64,000 bases of DNA, from contig NZ_CP074126.1 of the NCBI RefSeq assembly GCF_018282095.1, positions 248,001 through 312,000 of the forward strand. The letters are read 5' to 3'. The stretch is from Pseudovibrio brasiliensis. Its GTDB lineage: Bacteria; Pseudomonadota; Alphaproteobacteria; Rhizobiales; Stappiaceae. The notes under the pieces were generated by a model. The model was not told the origin of the DNA. It saw nothing but the letters and a program-made list of their open reading frames with translations, and did no database searches. The translations under genes and the position numbers were made by a program. Of the stretch, positions 45,861 through 55,063 are shown piece after piece (the first letter of the stretch is position 1; the number at the start of each line of letters is the position of its first letter).

Positions 45861-46451
45861 TTAGTTAGGGGCAGCCCCGTTGGTAAGATTTGGATCAATC
45901 CAGCCAACGTTTCCATCGTGACGACGGAATACGACATTTACCTCACCATTACCAGCGTTGCGGAACACTACAACGGGAGCTTCACTTAAATCTAGCTCCA
46001 TAACTGCCATACCAACAGTCAGTGTTTTCACCTTTGCTTCGGTTTCTGCAACCACAAGTGGGCTGTAGTCGGCGGGTACCTCTTCTTCCTGCTCTGGATC
46101 GGCAAGAACATACGATGTTGCACCGTATGTTTCCCACTCAGCAGGGAGACCATTTGTGTGGTGGTCGTTTAACTTTCTGTTATAGCGCCTTAGCCTTTTC
46201 TCAATGCGTTCGGCTGCTTTGTCGAAACTTTGGCGTGGATCCTGGCTATCGCCCGAAACCTGAAGCACCACACCTGTACTGAGGTGGACTGTGCATTCGG
46301 AACGGAAGCCAGAGCCTTCGCGCGCGATTGTCACATGACCCGTATATGCGCCTGGGAAATATTTATCCAGTGCATCGGAAATCCGGTCTTCAACGTGAGT
46401 TCTGGTTGCATCACCAATGTCCACGTTCCTCCCCGAAATTCTAATTGTCAT
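45861..46451 (-). CDS. hpf: Ribosome hibernation-promoting factor, long form
   Basis: 196 aa with AGAGG upstream. N-terminal RaiA/HPF fold (MTIRISGRNVDIGDATRTHV, KAAERIEKRLRRYNRKLNDH) and C-terminal dimerisation domain (VKTLTVGMAVMELDLSEAPV, NGEVNVVFRRHDGNVGWIDP), so it can form 100S ribosomes alone. Located between rpoN and ptsN as usual. Confidence 0.95.
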   Translation of the reverse strand: MTIRISGRNVDIGDATRTHVEDRISDALDKYFPGAYTGHVTIAREGSGFRSECTVHLSTGVVLQVSGDSQDPRQSFDKAAERIEKRLRRYNRKLNDHHTNGLPAEWETYGATSYVLADPEQEEEVPADYSPLVVAETEAKVKTLTVGMAVMELDLSEAPVVVFRNAGNGEVNVVFRRHDGNVGWIDPNLTNGAAPN

Positions 46452-46669
46452 GGGAACCTCTTATGTTGTGTCGACTTAATCGCTGACAGGTTCTTCAGCT
46501 AAAGAGCAAAGAACCCTTCAACACATGTAGTTTGGACCAGCTAAGTTTAAAGTGCTACTGTTTTCGAGTTCTTAGAAAAATCTATGAGAACAGAAAAACA
46601 TCCTATAGAGGTTATTAACCGATACGGGCCCTATTATCTCTCTTTGAAACTATGAGAAATATCAGTGGT

Positions 46670-48208
46670 TTAGGTGAGGCTTTTCTTTTCTCTGCGTCGC
46701 TGCACGGAGCTGGGAATCCTTAATGCTTCCCGATACTTAGCTACAGTTCGTCGCGCTATATCCACACCGTCATCTTTCAGAATTTTCACAAGAGCGTCAT
46801 CTGAGAGAATCTTCTTGGGATCTTCGGCATCAATCAGCTGCTTTATCCGGTAGCGTACTGATTCCGCTGAGTGCGACTCACCACCTTCAGAAGACGCAAT
46901 TGCGGCAGAAAAGAAGTACTTAAGCTCAAAAATTCCGCGCGGTGTGGCGATGTATTTATTGGAGGTCACACGGCTTACAGTGGATTCATGCATGCCAATG
47001 GCGTCTGCGACCACACGCAGATTCATCGGACGCAGATGTTGTACACCATAAGTTAGAAAACCATCCTGCTGCCGCACAATTTCCGAAGAGACCTTCAGGA
47101 TTGTCCGCGCTCGCTGATCCAGGCTCTTCACAAGCCAGTTTGCGGTTTGCAGGCTATCCGTGAAGTACGCCAGCTCCTTGTCCTTTTTGGAGCTCTGGGA
47201 GATCTCGGAGTAATAGCTCTGGTTTACCAGAACCTTCGGCAAACTTTCAGTGTTAAGTTCTACAATCCAGCCGCCATCAGAAGCGGGGCGAACAAACGCA
47301 TCAGGAACAATCGGTTGGGTAACTTCAGTGTTGAATGCTGCACCGGGTTTAGGATTGAGCTCTTTAATCTCAAGGATCATGTCCTTGAGATCTTCATCAT
47401 CCACTCTACAAAGCCGCTTTAGCTTTGTCAGATCATGCAGTGCCAGCAACTCAATGTTCTCGACCAGAGCCTGCATAGCAGGATCATATCGGTCTTTTTC
47501 CTTAAGCTGCAGTTTCAGACACTCAGAAAGGTCGCGTGCAAATACTCCAACAGGATCAAGGCCTTGCAGTGCGAGAATAACCCGTTCCAGATCTTGTTCG
47601 GTAACGCCTAGGCGCGCAGACATTTCGTCAGCATCAATGCGCAGATATCCGCTCTCATCAAGGCAATCGATGAGCTGTTGCGCAATCAGAATGTCAGTAG
47701 GGTTGGAAACGGCAAAACCCAGCTGCTCCTGCAGGTGCTCGCTGAGTGAAACTTCTGCAGCAACAAAGGCTTCCAGATTGTAATCAGAAGTGCCTGAGGA
47801 TGCGTTGTGGCTAGGCGCTTGCCAGTTGTCGGCCTTTTGCTGAACAGGATCAACGGACTGGCTTTCGCCATTGTCATCAGGAAAAACGTTAGAGAGCTCG
47901 GAGTCCAGATTGCTTGAAATGGCTTCAGGTGTCGTCTCAAGCTCATTGTTGAGCCAATCCCCTTCCTGCATCTCAGCAGAACCGGCATCGTTATCGGAAG
48001 AATTCTCAGAAGCGGAGGTTTCAGCAGCTGGACCAGCTCCATCTGGGCTGTCATCCCGTTCCAGAAAGGGGTTACTCTCCAGCTCGCTATTGATATGTGC
48101 AATCAGGTCCACATTCGACAGCTGTAACAGCTTGATCGCCTGCATCAGTTGCGGCGTCATGACAAGCTGTTGGCTTTGTCTGAATTCTAATTTTGGACCG
48201 ATTGCCAT
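46670..48208 (-). CDS. rpoN: RNA polymerase sigma-54 factor
   Basis: 512 aa. Region I Gln-rich activator-contact segment (KLEFRQSQQLVMTPQLMQA), acidic region II (about 50-130), core-binding region, HTH (VVADAIGMHESTVSRVTSNK) and RpoN box ARRTVAKYREALRIP near the C-terminus that reads the -24 element. Downstream of lptB as in most Proteobacteria. Confidence 0.97.
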   Translation of the reverse strand: MAIGPKLEFRQSQQLVMTPQLMQAIKLLQLSNVDLIAHINSELESNPFLERDDSPDGAGPAAETSASENSSDNDAGSAEMQEGDWLNNELETTPEAISSNLDSELSNVFPDDNGESQSVDPVQQKADNWQAPSHNASSGTSDYNLEAFVAAEVSLSEHLQEQLGFAVSNPTDILIAQQLIDCLDESGYLRIDADEMSARLGVTEQDLERVILALQGLDPVGVFARDLSECLKLQLKEKDRYDPAMQALVENIELLALHDLTKLKRLCRVDDEDLKDMILEIKELNPKPGAAFNTEVTQPIVPDAFVRPASDGGWIVELNTESLPKVLVNQSYYSEISQSSKKDKELAYFTDSLQTANWLVKSLDQRARTILKVSSEIVRQQDGFLTYGVQHLRPMNLRVVADAIGMHESTVSRVTSNKYIATPRGIFELKYFFSAAIASSEGGESHSAESVRYRIKQLIDAEDPKKILSDDALVKILKDDGVDIARRTVAKYREALRIPSSVQRRREKKSLT

Positions 48209-48282
48209 AGAGTTATTTCATCCTCCAAGTGCTGCAAGCTAACTTGCAACACTCTTCTACGCAATTCGGCATAGGTTGGAAA

Positions 48283-49077
48283 TCAAAGAGTGAACTGTTC
48301 CCCGAGATACAGACGCCTTACATCCGGATCAGCAACGATCTGATGTGGCTTGCCTTCAGTCAGAACTTCACCTGCCGCGATAATGTAAGCGCGGTCAATC
48401 AGGCCAAGCGTTTCCCGCACGTTATGGTCTGTGATGAGGACCCCAATGCCACGCTGTGTCAGATGGCGGACAAGCTGCTGAATGTCACCCACAGCAATCG
48501 GGTCAATACCCGCAAATGGCTCATCAAGCAGCATAAATGATGGACGAGACGCAAGAGCGCGCGCAATCTCCACGCGGCGACGCTCACCACCACTGAGTGC
48601 GATACTTGGTGATTTGCGAAGATGCGTAACACCAAACTCAGTCAGCAGGGAATCCAGATCCTCTTCACGGCGCTTCTTGTTTGGTTCCACCACTTCCAGT
48701 ACGGCACGAATGTTGTCTTCAACAGACAGGCCGCGGAAAATGGAAGCTTCCTGAGGAAGGTAGCCAACGCCCAAACGTGCACGACGATACATCGGCAGCT
48801 GTGTCATATCGAAGTTATCGAGACGAATAGCGCCGTGATCCGGACGGATAAGACCCGTGATCATGTAAAAGCAGGTGGTTTTACCAGCACCGTTTGGTCC
48901 CAGCAGTCCAACAGCTTCGCCGCGACGCACATTCAGGCTGACGTGTTTTACAACCTGACGACGTCCATAACTTTTGCCGATGCCATCAACTTCCAGCACC
49001 GCTTCGGAAGGATCAGCATATTTGATGCCTTCTGGCTGATGCGTTGGGATCTGAGGATCAATTGGGTGTGCACTCAA
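48283..49077 (-). CDS. lptB: LPS export ABC transporter ATPase LptB
   Basis: 264 aa from TTG 49077 (no nearer start). Drives lipopolysaccharide extraction with LptFG. Walker A LLGPNGAGKTTCFYMITGL, signature IALSGGERRRVEIARALAS, Walker B FMLLDEPFAGIDPIAV. About 20 residues longer at the N-terminus than E. coli LptB. lptF and lptG are not in the window. Confidence 0.95.
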   Translation of the reverse strand: MSAHPIDPQIPTHQPEGIKYADPSEAVLEVDGIGKSYGRRQVVKHVSLNVRRGEAVGLLGPNGAGKTTCFYMITGLIRPDHGAIRLDNFDMTQLPMYRRARLGVGYLPQEASIFRGLSVEDNIRAVLEVVEPNKKRREEDLDSLLTEFGVTHLRKSPSIALSGGERRRVEIARALASRPSFMLLDEPFAGIDPIAVGDIQQLVRHLTQRGIGVLITDHNVRETLGLIDRAYIIAAGEVLTEGKPHQIVADPDVRRLYLGEQFTL

Positions 49078-49096
49078 GGGCGTGGCCTATTTTGCT

Positions 49097-49666
49097 TTAG
49101 TTCTTATTTTCAAGGCTGTTTGGCTGCAAAAGCATCCGCACACGACCGGTGTTGCCGCCGGTTCCACTGGAATCCAGATTTGCTTTGCCGGTTTCCAAGT
49201 TGATCACAAGGCGCTTGCCAACAATCACGTTTGGTCCCTGGCTCAGGGTCACGCGCTTACCGGTCATCACCACGACCTGCTTTTCCATGTCAAAGCTGGC
49301 ATCATCACCTGTGGCAACCTGATCCTTGGAGGAAACAAGCACATCGCCTTTAGCTTCAAGGCGGGAGATGGACTGCTGAACAGGCTGTCCGTCTGCGTTG
49401 CCATTGGCCATGGAGCCGCTGTAAAACACGATCAACCGCTGAGCTTCCAGCTTCGCTTCACCCTGGGTGACGACAACATTGCCGCTGAAAATAGCGCTTT
49501 TGTCTTTGTCACGAACCTGAAGGTTAGCTGCTTCAATCTCGATAGGTTCTTTGTTGTCAGAACCGAAACCTGCAAATGAATCGGAGAACGTTTGTGCATG
49601 GGCCATTCCAGCCAGCCCGAGTGCCATAATACAAGATAGAGAGAATATCCTCATCCGGTTAATCAT
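49097..49666 (-). CDS. lptA: LPS transport periplasmic protein LptA
   Basis: 189 aa with signal peptide MRIFSLSCIMALGLAGMAHA (from the fifth residue). Periplasmic bridge of Lpt. OstA domain: PIEIEAANLQVRDKDKSAIF, GNVVVTQGEAKLEAQRLIVF. Its ATG overlaps the lptC stop by 4 bases. Confidence 0.92.
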   Translation of the reverse strand: MINRMRIFSLSCIMALGLAGMAHAQTFSDSFAGFGSDNKEPIEIEAANLQVRDKDKSAIFSGNVVVTQGEAKLEAQRLIVFYSGSMANGNADGQPVQQSISRLEAKGDVLVSSKDQVATGDDASFDMEKQVVVMTGKRVTLSQGPNVIVGKRLVINLETGKANLDSSGTGGNTGRVRMLLQPNSLENKN

Positions 49667-50325
49667 TGACCGTTCTCCAGTGCCCAGGGCAGAAGCTTCA
49701 TCTTTACGCCCCGGCGAAAATTCAAAACATTGTTTTTCTGATCAAATTCCATAGATCCAGCATCGATATAGCCACCTTCAGATGTGACATCAACTGTATC
49801 GTTGGTCTGGATTGTACCTGTCTTCATATCGATATCGAGATACTCAAATTCTGCGGAATAACCTTTGCTGTATGCGACCGTGATCCCGTTGGTCAGATTC
49901 AGGGTTTCCATCTCGGTATCAAACGTCCCGTTTCGGGAGGTGATACTAACAGTTTCCCCGGGAGCTATTGTGATTTCAGCCACAATATTCTCCAAATCAA
50001 TAACTTGCGGGTTCGTAATGCGCTGAATAGCCCGATCTGCCTGAACGTTGTATGAACGATCACCATCGTTACCCGACAGGTGCGGGTTGGACATCACAAG
50101 CCCTTCGGTGGTCAGGCTGATATCCCCGATGCTCAGTCCGGCAAGAATATTCTGGAACACGACCATGGCAATCACGCCGGCGGCGATCAGCAGTCCGCCG
50201 GCTGGAAGTGCAAACCGTAGCAACCGAACAAGAATGGAATGTCGACGCGCAGCTTTACGCGCTTTCTCCAGCCGTGTTTGCGCTTCATTCGCAAACTCTT
50301 TTGGCATGTTCTCCATTGTTGTCAT
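49663..50325 (-). CDS. lptC: LPS export protein LptC
   Basis: 220 aa from ATG 50325, with CAGGA 7 bases upstream; a longer frame starts at 50358. One N-terminal membrane anchor (LLRFALPAGGLLIAAGVIAMVVF) and a periplasmic beta-fold (YNVQADRAIQRITNPQVIDL, FDTEMETLNLTNGITV). Passes LPS from LptBFG to LptA. lptC-lptA-lptB are consecutive. Confidence 0.9.
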   Translation of the reverse strand: MTTMENMPKEFANEAQTRLEKARKAARRHSILVRLLRFALPAGGLLIAAGVIAMVVFQNILAGLSIGDISLTTEGLVMSNPHLSGNDGDRSYNVQADRAIQRITNPQVIDLENIVAEITIAPGETVSITSRNGTFDTEMETLNLTNGITVAYSKGYSAEFEYLDIDMKTGTIQTNDTVDVTSEGGYIDAGSMEFDQKNNVLNFRRGVKMKLLPWALENGQ

Positions 50326-50430
50326 TCGTAGTCCTGGAACATTCTGGAAGCGATACACATGGGGGATCGCAATCCGGTTGCCATTTTCCGGTCTGTCTCA
50401 CAGTGAGTAACCAGTATCTTAAAGGCACAA

Positions 50431-50482
50431 ACCGCTTCCGTTGATACGCAAATTTTCAGGTAAAACCTGAAAAGGAAGCGGT
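50431..50482. repeat. Nested perfect hairpins upstream of lptC
   Basis: Outer 9-bp stem ACCGCTTCC/GGAAGCGGT, inner 9-bp stem TTTTCAGGT/ACCTGAAAA with loop AAA; only a 13-base bulge separates them. In the gap between rnd and lptC. No clear T-run, so a structured leader or bidirectional terminator are both possible. Confidence 0.65.
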
Positions 50483-50509
50483 AAGCACACACTAGCTGCC
50501 TAAATGGGG

Positions 50510-50540
50510 GTGCTTCAACAAATTACAAATGTTGAAGCAC
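50510..50540. repeat. Second hairpin between rnd and lptC
   Basis: 11-bp perfect stem GTGCTTCAACA/TGTTGAAGCAC, 9-base AT loop, 40 bases after the rnd stop. No T-run on either side. Confidence 0.65.
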
Positions 50541-50579
50541 AATAAACCGCAAATACTGGTAGAAAACTCGAGTTTTCGC

Positions 50580-51200
50580 TTAAGAATGTGCGAAAATGTC
50601 AGTTTCAGGCCATCCTGCAAGGTCAAGCTGCGCACGCGTCGGCAGAAAATCGAAGCACTTCTGTGCAATCTCAGTACGTTCTTCGCGCTCAAGCATAAAT
50701 TCAAGACGCTCTTTAAGCTTATGAAGATGAAGAACATCTGATGCAGCGTAGGCAAGCTGTGCATCTGTCAGTTTTTCAGCTGCCCAATCAGAGCTTTGCT
50801 GCTGTTTGGAAAGGTCAACACCAATCAGTTCGCGGCAAATGTCTTTAAGTCCGTGACGATCTGTATAGGTGCGCACAAGCTTGGACGCAATTTTGGTGCA
50901 CCAGACCGGCGAAACGGAAATGTCCAAATACTCTTTCAATATGGCAACATCAAAGCGGGCAAAGTGAAAAATCTTTGGCTTGCTTGCATCTTCAAACAGT
51001 GCTTGCAGGTTAGGTGCAGCCAGCTGGCCGCGTTCAATCTGCACAACGTCAGCAGAACCATCACCAGAAGAAAGCTGTACAACACACAACCGATCACGGT
51101 GTGGGTTCAGACCTAAAGTTTCAGTGTCCACTGCAACTGCATCAGCAGAAGAGTAGTTGGAAAGGTCCGGAAGATCGTTTTTGTGATATCTGATTGTCAT
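50580..51200 (-). CDS. rnd: Ribonuclease D
   Basis: 206 aa, shorter than E. coli RNase D (375) because HRDC domains are lacking, as is normal for the alphaproteobacterial small form. 3'-5' exonuclease domain with DEDD residues: VAVDTETLGLNPHRDRLCVV, FHFARFDVAIL, and YAASDVLHLHKLKERL. tRNA 3' processing. A tRNA-Leu gene lies just upstream. Confidence 0.9.
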   Translation of the reverse strand: MTIRYHKNDLPDLSNYSSADAVAVDTETLGLNPHRDRLCVVQLSSGDGSADVVQIERGQLAAPNLQALFEDASKPKIFHFARFDVAILKEYLDISVSPVWCTKIASKLVRTYTDRHGLKDICRELIGVDLSKQQQSSDWAAEKLTDAQLAYAASDVLHLHKLKERLEFMLEREERTEIAQKCFDFLPTRAQLDLAGWPETDIFAHS

Positions 51201-51315
51201 TGTCGCTCTCGAAGAAGTATACGCGCGGTTTGGTATATGAGACGTGTTTTGTCGCGTCTACACCAACCGGTCAAGTTACTCTGCAATTTTTAGGGAGAGC
51301 TTTGTGAAGAAAAGA

Positions 51316-51402
51316 TGGTGCCCAGAAGAGGACTCGAACCTCCACGCCCATGCGGGCACTAGCACCTGAAGCTAGCGCGTCTACCAATTCCGCCATCTGG
51401 GC
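51316..51402 (-). tRNA. tRNA-Leu (CAG)
   Basis: 87 nt on the minus strand with encoded CCA. Acceptor GCCCAGA/TCTGGGC, anticodon arm CTAGC-TTCAGGT-GCTAG with anticodon CAG, long variable arm (TGCCCGCATGGGCGT), T arm GAGG-TTCGAGT-CCTC. Class II shape fits Leu. Confidence 0.96.
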
Positions 51403-51641
51403 ACATATTCATCTTTTTCTTTCAGAGGGTTGCTGCTTGGCAGCGCCGCTCTGTGAGGAGGGGTTCTAGTGACCCGGGCGGGGATTGTCAATCACACATT
51501 TGCAAAGAGTTTTAATTTCTCCACAGAGCGCCTTCACAACCCCAAACCTTGGGCGTATTAACGTCCCATGAATTATAGCTTTTTTGAGGGTTATGCGCAC
51601 TAATACGCGTACCTGCAAAAATTTGGCAAAGGTGGATGAAA

Positions 51642-52622
51642 ATGGCGCAAGCGCTTAACGGGAAACTTATAACCGTTTTCGGCGGGTCAGGATTTATTGG
51701 TCGTCACGTCATCAGGATCTTAGCAGAACGTGGATACAGCATCCGCGCAGCTGTACGTCGTCCTGAACTTGCAGAGCATTTGCAGCCGTTGGGGGCTGTG
51801 GGCCAGATCATGCCTGTGGCAGCAAGCGTGCGAAACAAAAAATCTGTAGAACGCGCTGTAGAAGGCGCATGTGCAGTCATCAACCTTGTGGGTATTCTTT
51901 ACGAGACTGGCGCCCAGAAGTTTGACAGCGTGCAGGCAAAAGGCCCGGGTGTTGTTGCTGAAGTCTGTAAAGAGCAGGGCATCGACACGTTTGTGCATGT
52001 TTCTGCAATTGGTGCAGACGAAAACAGCCCAGCTGTTTACGCTAAAACCAAAGCTGCTGGTGAAAAAGCTGTTCTGGAAGCGATGCCAAACGCAGTGATC
52101 TTCCGCCCATCCATCGTGTTCGGTCCTGATGATGATTTCTTCAACCGCTTCGGAAGCATGGCTCAGCTCTTCCCAGCTCTGCCGCTCATTGGTGGTGGCC
52201 ACACCAAGTTCCAGCCAGTCTATGTTGGTGATGTTGCGCTTGCGATTGCAAATGCTGCTGAAAACAAGGTTGAAACCGGCAAAATCTACGAGTTGGGCGG
52301 ACCTCAGGTTGCGACCTTCAAGGAATGTTTGCAGCTGATGATGAATGTTATCCTCCGCAAGCGCATGCTGGTTTCCTTACCATTCTTGATGGCCCGCATT
52401 CAGGCCAAGTTCCTGCAGATGCTGCCTAAGCCAATGCTGACTGTCGATCAGGTGAACCTGCTCAAGAGCGACAACATAGTGAGCAAGGAAGCTCAGGCTG
52501 AAAAGCGGACATTCGAAGGCTTGGGTATTGAGCCGCATTCAATGGAAGCAATCCTGCCAACCTATCTCGATAAGTTCCGTCCGCGCGGACAGTACGATTC
52601 CCAAAACGCAGCGAAGTCATAA
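51642..52622 (+). CDS. NDUFA9-like complex I-associated NAD(P)-binding protein
   Basis: 326 aa from ATG 51642, where AAAGG is 9 bases upstream; the ATG at 51636 is too close. Extended-SDR (atypical) family related to mitochondrial NDUFA9. Rossmann motif GGSGFIGRHVIRILAERGY, VINLVGILYETGAQKFDSVQ, FVHVSAIGADENSPAVYAKT with YxxxK-like YAKTK, IFRPSIVFGPDDDFFNRF. Role in complex I assembly or quinone binding is inferred from the family. Confidence 0.88.
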   Translation: MAQALNGKLITVFGGSGFIGRHVIRILAERGYSIRAAVRRPELAEHLQPLGAVGQIMPVAASVRNKKSVERAVEGACAVINLVGILYETGAQKFDSVQAKGPGVVAEVCKEQGIDTFVHVSAIGADENSPAVYAKTKAAGEKAVLEAMPNAVIFRPSIVFGPDDDFFNRFGSMAQLFPALPLIGGGHTKFQPVYVGDVALAIANAAENKVETGKIYELGGPQVATFKECLQLMMNVILRKRMLVSLPFLMARIQAKFLQMLPKPMLTVDQVNLLKSDNIVSKEAQAEKRTFEGLGIEPHSMEAILPTYLDKFRPRGQYDSQNAAKS

Positions 52623-52649
52623 CCTCTTCGCAGTTATTGAGAGATAAAG

Positions 52650-52672
52650 CCCCGCTTCTGGCGGGGTTTTTT
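52650..52672 (+). terminator. Rho-independent terminator
   Basis: CCCCGC/GCGGGG stem, loop TTCTG, six T. Confidence 0.9.
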
Positions 52673-52813
52673 GTTTCTACAGCTCCCACGCAATCTATAA
52701 GGCGGGGTGCCGTAAAAGCTCATTCAAGTTTGATCTAAGCTCACTTGCTTTGTATAAGCGTATGTTCACCACCAGTTTTAAAAGCCCTCCTGCCTTCATC
52801 AGAGTAACGCATA

Positions 52814-54052
52814 ATGCTCGATAATGAGGCGTCCCCGTGGAAGCTGAGCCTTCAAGACTGGAATGAGACCATGCCACTGACCGATTTGACCAAAGAAGAG
52901 CACCAATGGGCAGATGATATGTTCAAGCTCCTTCACATTAGTGCAGATGGCGAGGAGGGGGCTGAGAACGGAGCTGCATCAGCTGGAACGCCCACGGACT
53001 TCACCCATCTTGAGCAGTCTATTTCAGAGCTCAATGCCAAAAGTGACATTCTGAGAAACTACAAGGCTCTTAGCTCAAGCTTCAAAAAGATTGAGAAGGC
53101 CACACAATCCGCACTCAAGGCAGCTCTAGCGGCGATCCATGAAAAGAATGAGCAAGCCGTCGGTTCAACTGTTTCTGCTTTGCAAAAGTGCACGTCAGAG
53201 CATGCTGGATTGATCAACGATGCTGAAAGAACGCTTGCAGAGCTCTCAGATGAAGTTGGGGGCCTTCGGGCAGAGTACGAAGAACATTCTGCCCGCAAAA
53301 CAGAGTTTGTGAAGCGTGCGTACTTCAGCAAAGCCAACGCGAAGAAGCTCAACAAGTACACATCTGCGTGTGAGGATGTGGACAAGGAACTGAACCAGGC
53401 TGAAGCGAGCGTTCAGGCACGCAATATCGATGATGTGAACAAAGCCCTCAAATCCAGCACCAAGAGCCTCCAGAAACTTCGCAAGGAAATGGATTGGCTG
53501 GATTCAGCTGAAGCTAGTAAACCTGAAAGCAAGCGTATGGATGAGGAAAAGCTTCAAGGCAGCTTGACCGCAGATTATGAAAAGAAGAGAGAAAATTGGC
53601 GCCCGCAGGTTTGCTACAATGCAGCGATGAGAGTAGGCGTTATTGAAGGCAATCTACCAGAGTTTATGCGCACCAGCCTGATGGGGGAAACCAAAGTCAA
53701 TGGTTATCCGGAAGGGTATCCTGAGTTGATGGGCGTAACTCCCGAAACTGTCGAAAAAGAGTTTGATTACACCAAAGTGGAAGAATCCGGTGTCCTCAAC
53801 TTCGTAGATGATAAAACCGGCCATATTTCGCATACGGCTTATCTGCAAAAAACAGATAAGGGCTCTATCGAACTGTACCACACCAATTGCCAGACGCTTG
53901 ACATGGCTCTGTTAGCGAAGGGGCAGGCCATTCCTAAGTCTGGGCTGGTAACGCACTATGAACTTAGCGATCCTGAGAGGCAGGGTAGATTTCAGGAGTG
54001 GTTGAATAAAGGGTACAGCTTCAAGCACACCCCAGCTTCAGACCTGAAATAA
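52814..54052 (+). CDS. Uncharacterised 412-aa coiled-coil protein with a possible Cys-His protease-like C-terminus
   Basis: Not recognised. Start is uncertain: ATG 52814 lacks a ribosome site; ATG 52871 would give 393 aa. Residues about 65-230 are long charged helices (HLEQSISELNAKSDILRNYK, ELNQAEASVQARNIDDVNKA), a coiled coil. Residues about 250-412 look globular: PQVCYNAAMRVGVIEGN (Cys267), VLNFVDDKTGHISHTAYLQK (His337, His340) and IELYHTNCQTLDMA (Asn358, Asp363). Order Cys, His, Asn/Asp with a small residue-rich helix after Cys recalls papain-like, NlpC/P60-like or transglutaminase folds. No signal peptide or membrane segment. Flanked by terminators, so an isolated accessory gene, possibly a secreted effector. 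This function is a guess. Confidence 0.55.
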   Translation: MLDNEASPWKLSLQDWNETMPLTDLTKEEHQWADDMFKLLHISADGEEGAENGAASAGTPTDFTHLEQSISELNAKSDILRNYKALSSSFKKIEKATQSALKAALAAIHEKNEQAVGSTVSALQKCTSEHAGLINDAERTLAELSDEVGGLRAEYEEHSARKTEFVKRAYFSKANAKKLNKYTSACEDVDKELNQAEASVQARNIDDVNKALKSSTKSLQKLRKEMDWLDSAEASKPESKRMDEEKLQGSLTADYEKKRENWRPQVCYNAAMRVGVIEGNLPEFMRTSLMGETKVNGYPEGYPELMGVTPETVEKEFDYTKVEESGVLNFVDDKTGHISHTAYLQKTDKGSIELYHTNCQTLDMALLAKGQAIPKSGLVTHYELSDPERQGRFQEWLNKGYSFKHTPASDLK

Positions 54053-54078
54053 AAAAGCGCCGCATGTCTGCGACGCTT
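54050..54078 (-). terminator. Terminator of uppP
   Basis: Interrupted stem AAGCG-GCA/TGC-CGCTT; on the minus strand followed by TTTTTTAT. Convergent with the 412-aa gene. Confidence 0.7.
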
Positions 54079-54104
54079 CAAAGTTGAACTGTGCGCTGTG
54101 CTGA

Positions 54105-54914
54105 TTAGCTCTGTGTCAGAATTAGGCCCAACAGCCCAAGCCCGCCAACGATAATGCGCCACCAGCCGAACAGGGCAAAGCCGTGTTTGGAGACGTAATC
54201 CAGCAAGCTGCGCACCACAAAGAAGCCCGCAATGAAGGACGACACCAGCCCGATGATAATCAGGGTCCAGTCATCTTGCCCCAACGCATCTTTGTTCTTC
54301 AGGAAGTCAAAAACAAACGCCCCAACCATAGTTGGCATGGCAAGAAAGAATGAAAACTCCGCCGCGGATCGTTTGTCTGTTCCCATCAACAAAGAAGCAA
54401 CGATCGTTGCACCGCTGCGGGAAACACCCGGGATCATGGCCATGCACTGAGCAAAGCCGATCTTGATGTAAAGCGACAGCGGATAGTCTTCCACGTTGGT
54501 GTACCGCGCCTGTAAAGGCATTTTATCAACCAACAGCATAATGATGCCGCCAAAGATGAGCGTGACACAAACGAGGGCTGGGGTTTCAAACAACACAGCC
54601 TTGATAAAATCATAGGCCAGTGCGCCAATCGCTGCTGCAGGCAGGAAGGCAAGCAAAACGCCAATCGTGAAATGCCGCGCTTTTGCACTTGTAGGAAGTG
54701 CGACCGCAATTCTGGTGAGCCGTGTGAAGTAGACACTCAGGATCGCGGCAATAGCTCCAAGCTGGATCATAACCTCAAAGGCGCGACCCTCACTTTTAAA
54801 CCCGATGAAATGCCCGATTAGCAGCAGGTGGCCCGTTGAGGAAACTGGAATAAATTCAGTCAGGCCTTCAATGATGCCGAGCACGAGAGCGCCGACGATA
54901 CTATCAGTTGTCAT
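54105..54914 (-). CDS. uppP: Undecaprenyl-diphosphatase (BacA/UppP)
   Basis: 269 aa integral membrane enzyme that recycles undecaprenyl pyrophosphate for cell-wall synthesis. [19 protein letters not shown] near the N-terminus and [18 protein letters not shown] in the second half carry the catalytic Glu, Ser/His and Arg. Single gene. Confidence 0.96.
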   Translation of the reverse strand: MTTDSIVGALVLGIIEGLTEFIPVSSTGHLLLIGHFIGFKSEGRAFEVMIQLGAIAAILSVYFTRLTRIAVALPTSAKARHFTIGVLLAFLPAAAIGALAYDFIKAVLFETPALVCVTLIFGGIIMLLVDKMPLQARYTNVEDYPLSLYIKIGFAQCMAMIPGVSRSGATIVASLLMGTDKRSAAEFSFFLAMPTMVGAFVFDFLKNKDALGQDDWTLIIIGLVSSFIAGFFVVRSLLDYVSKHGFALFGWWRIIVGGLGLLGLILTQS

Positions 54915-55063
54915 TAAACAGTTGTCTCCACGAATTTTCCCCAGATGTCATTGGTGAGGTTGTCCCCGTGTTTTCGTATGGTTTACGGTCTCAAGACTCT
55001 TTTGAGACAAATTACATTCCTATAGCAACCTTTTGGTTACAGGTTTGCTCATAAATCAGAACA

